DNA from: CAXGTL01 sp964645705
GTDB taxonomy: Archaea > Nanobdellota > Nanobdellia > Woesearchaeales > CAXGTL01
Direction of reading: 5' to 3'
Length of the DNA stretch: 64,000 nt
NCBI GenBank assembly: GCA_964645705.1
Contig: CAZYAB010000005.1
Location: 1 to 64,000 of the forward strand
Shown: positions 18,301 to 27,300 of the stretch, in pieces
Layout of the letters: every line of letters starts with the position of its first letter
Position numbering within the stretch: the first letter of the stretch is position 1
The notes under the pieces: generated by a model
The model's input: the letters and a program-made list of their open reading frames with translations, nothing else
The model's database searches: none
Told to the model about the DNA's origin: nothing
Made by a program: the position numbers and the translations under genes

Positions 18301-21300
18301 GTTTGTGCAGGCGCATTTAAAACATGTAGTGCTGAAGGTAGTTGGGAAGAATGCTCAATATTGCCTGGTGTAGAGGATTGTGATGCTGTTGGTGATGAAG
18401 ATTGTGATGGCTTTGCTGATGCAGAAGATGATGATTGTTGTGAATGTTTTGATACTTTATGTCAAGCAGGAAATACTGGCATAGTTTGTAATGGTTGTAA
18501 ATATGTTACTGCACCTCATGAGATCTGTAATGATAATATAGATAATGATTGTGATGGATTAGTTGATTATGGTATTGATGAAGATGGGGATGGTTATGGT
18601 AATGAAATGTGCTCTGTTGATAATACCGAATCATTATTATTTGATTTCAAAGTTGAAGAAACTATCCCTTTAATCTCTGTTTCAGATGAAAATATTTATT
18701 ATAAAAGCTCTTCAACATTTTCTAATGGGGAATTTATAATTTCTTGGACACAAAATGAAAATATTAACTTTCAAATTTTTAATCCAGATGGAACTGAAAA
18801 AACTGATATAATAGAAACAAATATAGATAATAATCAAGATCTGGCTAATGTTGTTGTAGAAACATTTTCTAATGGTAATTTTGTTATTGCATGGCAATCT
18901 GATGTGAATGGTTTTGATGAGAATGATGTGTTTGCGCGTATATTTAATAATGATGGTTCTCCAAAGTCTGATGAATTCTTAGTAAATCAGTTCACATATA
19001 AAGATCAGAAAAATCCTGACATAGTAATAATAAATGATGATGAATTTATTGTCTCTTGGCAACATTTTTTCGACCCACAACACCGTACTGCCCATGAACT
19101 CGAAGATTTATCGCGAAGATTTGGTTCTGGTATATATATTCAGAAATTTGATGCTGATGGAAATTATGTAGGTGAAGATTTTACAGTATATCATGCGTAT
19201 CCTGAATTATATTCCTATTCAATTACTGCTGGTTCTTATGGAAATATTGTTTCTTCTTGGAGGAGGAGAACTGATCCAACAACAGGAGGATATTATAAAC
19301 TCTTTGATAGTAACTTTAACATTATTGTTGATGAAACTACTATTGGAGAAGGTGTCGGACAAATAATTTCTGCAGTTTCTTCTCAAAATGAGTTTGTTAT
19401 TGTGTGGTCTGAGGCTGATAATGTTTTTTCAGGTGAAAGCAAGTTATATGCCAAAATTTTTAATTCAGATGGTACTGCTAAAACTGATAAAATTATAATT
19501 GATCCTAATGAAAAATTTTTAAGTAATAAATTTGTAGATATTGATTCCAACAATAATATACTTATACTTTGGGATACTATAGAACCTTCCAATAAATATA
19601 TCTCTGTTCAAGTATTGAATCTTGAAGGTGAGAAATATTTTGAACAACCATTTAAATTAGAATCTATTGAAAAAATAAATAGAATTTATACTTCTTTAGA
19701 TTTAATAGAGGGTAAATTTATTGTTTCATGGATGACAAAATATGAAAATCAAGAGTCAGGCATATATTCTAAAATTATTCCTTATGAGGCAAAAACAGTT
19801 AATTATGATTTATCTACATATGATTGTGATGATGATGATGTGTATATTAATCATGGTTTTAGCGAAGCTTGTCGTGATGGTAAAGATAATGATTGTGATG
19901 GTAATGTTGATGAAGAAGATTTTGATTGTGTTATTGATGAAGATGTTGATCAGGATATAAGTTCTTCAACTTGTAAAGAAGAATGGTTAACATCTATATG
20001 TGAGCAGGGTATAGATAATTGTGATACATCTAATAGAATTCAAGAGGATGGATATTGTTGTGGTGATGATGACAACGAGCATTATTCTTTTAGAGAAGGA
20101 TATGTTTTTAATGATCAGGTAAGGCATGTTGATTGGCCAGATAATATGGATGATACTGCTTGTTGTGATGATAGTAATGATTGTGTTATGAATGGTATTT
20201 GTTATTCTTCTACTTCTTCAGCAAATATGCCTGATTATGAAGGTTTAGATAAAGTAGTTAGTTGTTCTTCATCAAAGTGGAATGATTGTGATTATAATAC
20301 CCATTATTGTTCTTATTGTGGATTGCCTATGGCTACTTTTGGTGAAGATGCTGGTGAGGCAACTAAAGGTGAACAAAAATGTTGTGGTGATGATGCAGAT
20401 GAATATCTTATTTCTGAAAACTGTGGTGATTCTAGTGGTGTGATTTTAACAGCATGTTGTGATAATGAAAATGATAAGATAAATAAATACGGTAATTGTG
20501 TGGGTGAATGTTTTGTAGATATGGATAATGATGGTTATGATGCTAACCAAGATTGTGATGATAATGATGCTGGGATTAATCCTGATGCTGATGAAATATG
20601 TGATGATGAAGTAGATAATGATTGTGATAATAAGATTGATAATGAAGATGAGGATTGTTTTATTGATCAAGATTCAAGTTCTTCAACTTGTGAAGACGAA
20701 TGGTTAACATCTTTATGCGAGCAAGGTATAGACAAATGTGACACTGCAAATCAAAATCAAGATGATGGATATTGTTGTGGTGATGATGACAATGAATATT
20801 ATATTTTCAGAGGAGGATATGTTTTTAATGATCAGGTAAGACATGTTGATTGGCTAGATAATACTGATGATAATGCTTGTTGTGATAGTAATACTGATTG
20901 TGTAATGGATGGTGTTTGCTATTCTTCAGCTTCAGGAGCAGATGTACTTAATTATAATGGTTTAGATAAGAGGGTTGCTTGCTCTTCATCATCTTCATCA
21001 TCAAAATGGTATGATTGTGATTCTAATATACATTATTGTTCTTATTGTGGATTATCAATGATAGTTTTTGGTGAAGATGCTGGTGAAGCAACTAAAGGTG
21101 AGAAAAAGTGTTGTGGTGACGATTCTGGTGAATTTGTAATAACTGAAGATTGTTTTGGTAATACTGTATCTAGTGCTTCTAGTATTTGTTGTGATAATGA
21201 AAATGATAAAATAAAATCAAATAAATGTGTTTCTGAATGTGAATCTTGTGGTGATGGTTCTTGTGATATTGGTGAAACAAAAGAATCATGTCCAGAGGAT

Positions 21301-24300
21301 TGTAGATTGTTTGCTTATTACGAGTTTGAGGATAATGTTGAAGATTCTGCAGAATCTAATAATGGGGTTGTGCATGGCTCTCCTGAATTTATTGAAGGTA
21401 AAAAAGGAAAAGCACTTAAATTAAATGGTCCTGATGATTATGTTGAAGTTCAAGATTCTTTTGATTTTGACATTTATGGGGGTATGACTTATGATTTTTG
21501 GTTTAATTTAGATTCATCAGATCATCATACTGCGTATTTGTTAAGAAAAGTAAATCCTAAAGTAGTAGTAAGAGATGGACTTTTATCATTTACTCTACAA
21601 GATTTTTCTTTGTCTGCTAAAACAGGAATAGAAGATAATAAATGGTATCATGTTGTAATTACTCATAATTCTGACAATCTTAGAAAAATTTACATAAATG
21701 GTGCGTTGGAAGAATCAGAAACTTCTTCTGGAGATTTACCTGATTATAGAATTAATCCTAATTTACTTATTGGTGGAAGTATTTTAAGTTTTGATCATCC
21801 TTTCCGAGATGCTTTTGTCGGACTTATTGACGAACTTAAAATCTATAACTATGCTTTATCAGAAGAAGAAGTTAAAGCAAGTTATGAATCTATTGTACCT
21901 CCTGTAATTATTGATACTGATGACGACGGCATATCAGATGAAGTTGAAGCTGAATTAAGTTCTACTTCAGATAATATTGAAATTGAAACACAAGGTGTTG
22001 AAGAATTTAAAATAAATAAAAAACAAGATGGGTCGTATTCTGTAAATGATAAAGAAAATAGGATGTTAGACTTGCCAAAAGGAACAAAAACTAAGAAAGT
22101 AAAGATTACTAAGAATCAAGAAAATGATAGAGCTAGTATTAGAACAACTGGATTGGATTTGCCTGAAGATGAAACAAAAACAGTTTATGTTCCAAAACGT
22201 AGTACTGTAACTTATTTATGTATATTTGATACTGCTGAACCTCCTGAAAGAAGTCAGTTAAGGTCTTGCACAGGCGGAGTAAAATTACCTTGTCCTGGTG
22301 AACTTGATGATTATACTTGTACTTCAGAAGGAAATCAGTATAAAATATCTGGTCTAAAACATACTTTTATAATGGAATTTGTTGATGATGATTATGATGG
22401 TTTTGATGTTTATGATGATTGTGATGATACAAATCCAAACATAAATCCAGATGCTGATGAAGTTTGTGATGGTGTTGATAATAATTGTGTAGACGGAACA
22501 GATGATGAGGATTGTTGTGTTTGTGAAACAGAAGATGCATGCCATTCAACAGAACTTGGCAAAGTGTGCAATGGATGTGAATATGTGAATGCTCCTGCAG
22601 AAAACTGTGAAGCTGTTGGTGATGAAGATTGTGATGGTTTTGCTGATGAAGATGATGAGGATTGTTTAGATCCAATCATAGGTTCTTGTGATACTAAATC
22701 TGGTGCAACATGTACTAGACATTCTGATTGTGCACCTTATGGGTTGTGTGATAGTGTTTTATGTTCATGTACTCAAGTTTTTACACCATGTAATACAAAT
22801 GATGATTGTGATGATAATGATGTAGAAAGTGACTGTTATGCTATTAATCCTCGGTGCGGTGATGATGGATTTTGGTATTATTCACATCTTGTGAATCGTT
22901 GCGATTATGTTGAAAATATTGATGCAAATGTCTGTAGTTTTTGTGATTATATGAAAAGCGATAATGTTTGTGTGACAGGAGAGCAAGCACCTTGTGAAAA
23001 TTATTGTTCAGAAGGTGAAACTGGATGTACTACTAATCGTGATAAAAGCTGGGAATGTGTTGCAGATGATAATGATTGTTTAATAAAACAATATACTGCT
23101 TGTGTTGGTGAAGAAGTTTGTGATGATGGTGAATGTATTGATTTTGGTGGTGCAGGTATTGATGATGTTGTAAGTGTAACTTGCAACAATCAATGCAATG
23201 CAGCAGGCGAAACTGGTTGTGAAACAGATCCAGAAAAAGAATGGGTCTGTGTTCTTGATGATAATGATTGTTTAATAAAACAATATACTGCTTGTGTTGG
23301 TGAGGAAGTTTGTGGTGATAATGGTTGTGCTGTTGTTGATGAACCGTGCGATGGCCAAGGAAATGAAAACTGTCCTGAAATAGAGTTTTATTGTGATAAT
23401 GATAATGATGATGCTTTTAGTTCAAGTGTAAGTCAAACTTGTAATACTTTTGAATGTACTGTTGAAGGTTGTGTAACTAATCCAGGTGATGATTGTGATG
23501 ATACTGATGCTGAAATGTTCCCTAGACAAGAAATTACTTTTAACGAAGCTCAGAACGGATTATGTGATGAAAAAGATAATGATTGTGATACTCATGTAGA
23601 TGAAGATTGTGTTTGTTCAAATAATGAACAAAGAACAACTTCGTGTGGTGTTGGTGTTTGTTTAACAGAAAATGTGCAACAAACTTGTATAGGTGGTCAA
23701 TGGCCTGACTGTACCCCTGATGTTACTGATAGAGGGGATGAAGTTTGTGATGGTCTTGATAATGATTGTGATACTAGTACTGAAGATGGTTCTGGTGAAG
23801 ATATTCCATTAGCTGATAAACAAGAAGGTGTTTGTGAAGGCCAAGTAAAAGTTTGTGATGGTGCTAATGGTTGGATTGAACCAGTTTATACTTTGATAGA
23901 TAATTATGGTGATGAGGATTGTGACGATGAGTTAGATAATGATTGTGATGGTTTTGCTGATTCAGAAGATGAAGATTGTTGTGTTTGTGAAACAGAAGAT
24001 GCATGCCATTCATCAGAACTTGGTAAAGTGTGCAATGGATGTGAATATGTGAATGCTCCTGCAGAAAACTGTGAAGCTGTTGGTGATGAAGATTGTGATG
24101 GTTTTGCTGATAATTATGATGATGATTGTGAACCTGAATGCATTGATTCTGATGGTGGAGAAAATTACTATGTTAAAGGCACTACCGAAATTACTAGGGT
24201 GAGTGATAGTGCATCAACAGACAGTTGTCATATTAAGGATACTAGTGTTGATCCTATTGTTTCAGAGCAAGTCTCTGAATGTTCTGCAGAAGAGGAATGT

Positions 24301-27300
24301 TTTGTTAGTGAGTTTCATTGTCATGGAAATAATATTAGAGAATTAAGTACAAGATGTCCTGGAGGATGTGAGGATGGTCAATGTAAACCTATGAATAGAG
24401 ATATTGTTGGGGATTGTGAAGATGCTGATGGTCTTGATTTTTCTACAAAGTCGATAACTTATTATAAAGATGAATTTGGCGGAGTAATTGGGGTACAAGA
24501 TTATTGTTGTCATGGATCTTCTTTATCTGCATCAGCTTATAGTGGTATTTCTGTAACTGAGTTTTATTGTGAAAATAATGAACTAAAATTTAAGTTGTGT
24601 CAATCATGTGAAAATGGTTGTGAAGATGGTGCTTGCAAAGCAGAGGAAGTTTTCACTTGCAATAACCAATGCAATACTGTTGGTGAAACTGGTTGTGAAA
24701 CAGATCCTGAGAGAGAATGGGTCTGTGTTGCAGATGATAATGATTGTTTAATAAAACAATATACTGCTTGTGTTGGTGAAGAAGTGTGTGGTGATGAAGG
24801 TTGTGGAGTGGTTGTTGGAAGTGATGAAACAGATGAACTTAGTTGTGGTCAAGATGCTCCTTATTTATCATACAGAAGTTCTTTTTCAGATAAAACACAA
24901 ACGCACAATGTTGAATGGGAAAGTGATGATACAGATACTGCTTGTTGTCCTGGAGAGCATGATTATTGTGTTTTAAATGGAGTTTGTTATGAAGAAGGAA
25001 GTGCTGGTCAGCTTGAAGAAGATGTTATTGATAAAATTGTTTATTGTAGAGATGTTAGATGGGGAGAGACTGACAGGACAGGCGGAGAGTATTGTACTTC
25101 GATTGATCTTGATTATATTGTAGCAGGAGAAAATGAAGTAGGAGAATATCCTAATAGAGACCACAATATTGTTAGACAATGTTGTGGTGATGATGTTAAT
25201 GAATATGTTACAACCGAATATTGTTCAGAAACAGGAGAACCTATTTGTTGTAAAACTGAAGATATGAAGATTGATGAAAATGGACTCTGTGTTGAAACTT
25301 GCGCTGTAGACGAACCATGCGATGGTCAAGGCCAAGAAAACTGTCCTGAAATAGAGTTTTATTGTGATTCTGATAATGATGGTTCTTTTAGTTTAACTGT
25401 AAGTGATACTTGTAATACATTTGAATGTACTGTTCCTGGATGTGTTGCTGAACAAGGAACTGATTGTGATGATACTGATGCTGAAATGTTCCCAAGGCAA
25501 GAAATCACTTTTAATGAAGCTGATAATGGTTTATGTGATGAAAAAGATAATGATTGTGATACTTTTGTAGATGAAGATTGTACTTGTTCAAATAATGAAC
25601 AAAGAACAACTTCGTGTGGTGTTGGTGTTTGTTTAACAGAAAATGTGCAACAAACTTGTGTTGGTGGTCAATGGCCTGACTGTACACCAGATGTTACTGA
25701 TAGAGGAGATGAAGTTTGTGATGGTCTTGATAATGATTGTGATACTAGTACTGTAGATGGTTCTGGTGAAGATGTTCCAGATGCTGATAAAACAGACAGT
25801 ATTTGCACTGGACAAGTAAAAGTTTGTGATGGTGAAAATGGTTGGATAGAACCAGATTATACTTTGATAGATGGATATTCTGAAACAGATGATTGTAATG
25901 GTGTTGATAATAATTGTGTAGATGGTTTAGATGATGAAGAATGTCCAATTATTACTTATTATTGTGATGAAGATGGAGATGGTGCTTTTGCAAGTGTTGC
26001 TGAGACTTGTGATTATTATGATTGTATGCCTAGTGATTGTCAATTGGATATTGGTACTGATTGTGATGATGAAGACGCGGATATAAATCTTGGTGCTACT
26101 GAAGATTGTACTGATGGAATTGATAATGATTGTGATGAAGATGTTGATGCAGATGATAGTGATTGTGTGAGTGTTGGGGATACTGATGCATGTATTGATT
26201 CTGATCATGGTGTTAATTATTCTGTGAAAGGAACAACTGAATCTTCTATTGCAACAGGCGATCAATTAAGTGAAGCAACTGACAATTGTAAAGATGATGA
26301 TGTTTTAGTTGAATATTATTGTAGCCCAGAAGATTTAATAGTATCAACTGAGTTTGAATGTCCTTTTGGTTGTATAAGTGATGTGTGTAGAGAGACGTCA
26401 GTTGAAGTTACTGGAAGGTTGATTGATGCACAAACACAAGAACCATTAAAAGAAATTACTATAGATTTTGTTAATGATTGGAATAAAACAGATTCTAATG
26501 GCGAATTTGCATTTTCAGTTAATGATTATAATGGTTTTTATTATGCTCCAGGCACATTATTTGAGGTAGGACCTGATCATTATTCTGGTTGTTATGCTGG
26601 TTTTTCAGCACACATAGGTTATGATAAAGTTTTGGATAAATATTATTTAGAATTTGATGATATGATGAGTAGTTTAAATGATGTATCAAAAATTAATATA
26701 GAAAATAATAAAATTGATCTTGGAGATATCCCTGTTTATCCTGCTGCAGACCTTGAATTTTATAGTGATGATCTGTCTAATAATTTATATCTTAGTTATT
26801 TAGATGATAATGCAGAATTATTCTATGATGAATTTGACATTCCTAAGGAAATAATTTATCATAAAAATATTGTTTTATTAGATCAAACAATAGTCCCTGA
26901 ATTTGGTCATCGTTTGAATAATCAAATAATAAAAGGTCCTGAACTAGAAATTCCATATAATCAAGAATGCAGTAAAATCAAGTTAGAATACCAAAATGGT
27001 GAATTTGAATGGGGTAGTTTAGAGGAAATTTCTAATATGATCATAGAAGATGACATAGGCATTTTTGAAATGTTATATAACTCTGATTATTATTATCAAC
27101 GTGATTTTGATTATACTTGTAATAATTATATAAGTGGTGAAGAAAATTGTTATATTTATCAAGGTGTATACAATTCCTCTTTAGGGGGATTTAGATCTAC
27201 AGGACATGTTTATGTATCTATAACTTCTTTTAATAATGAATTTACTAACAATGAATTTATAGATGGTGTGTCAAGTACAAGCTTTACAATAACACAAAAA

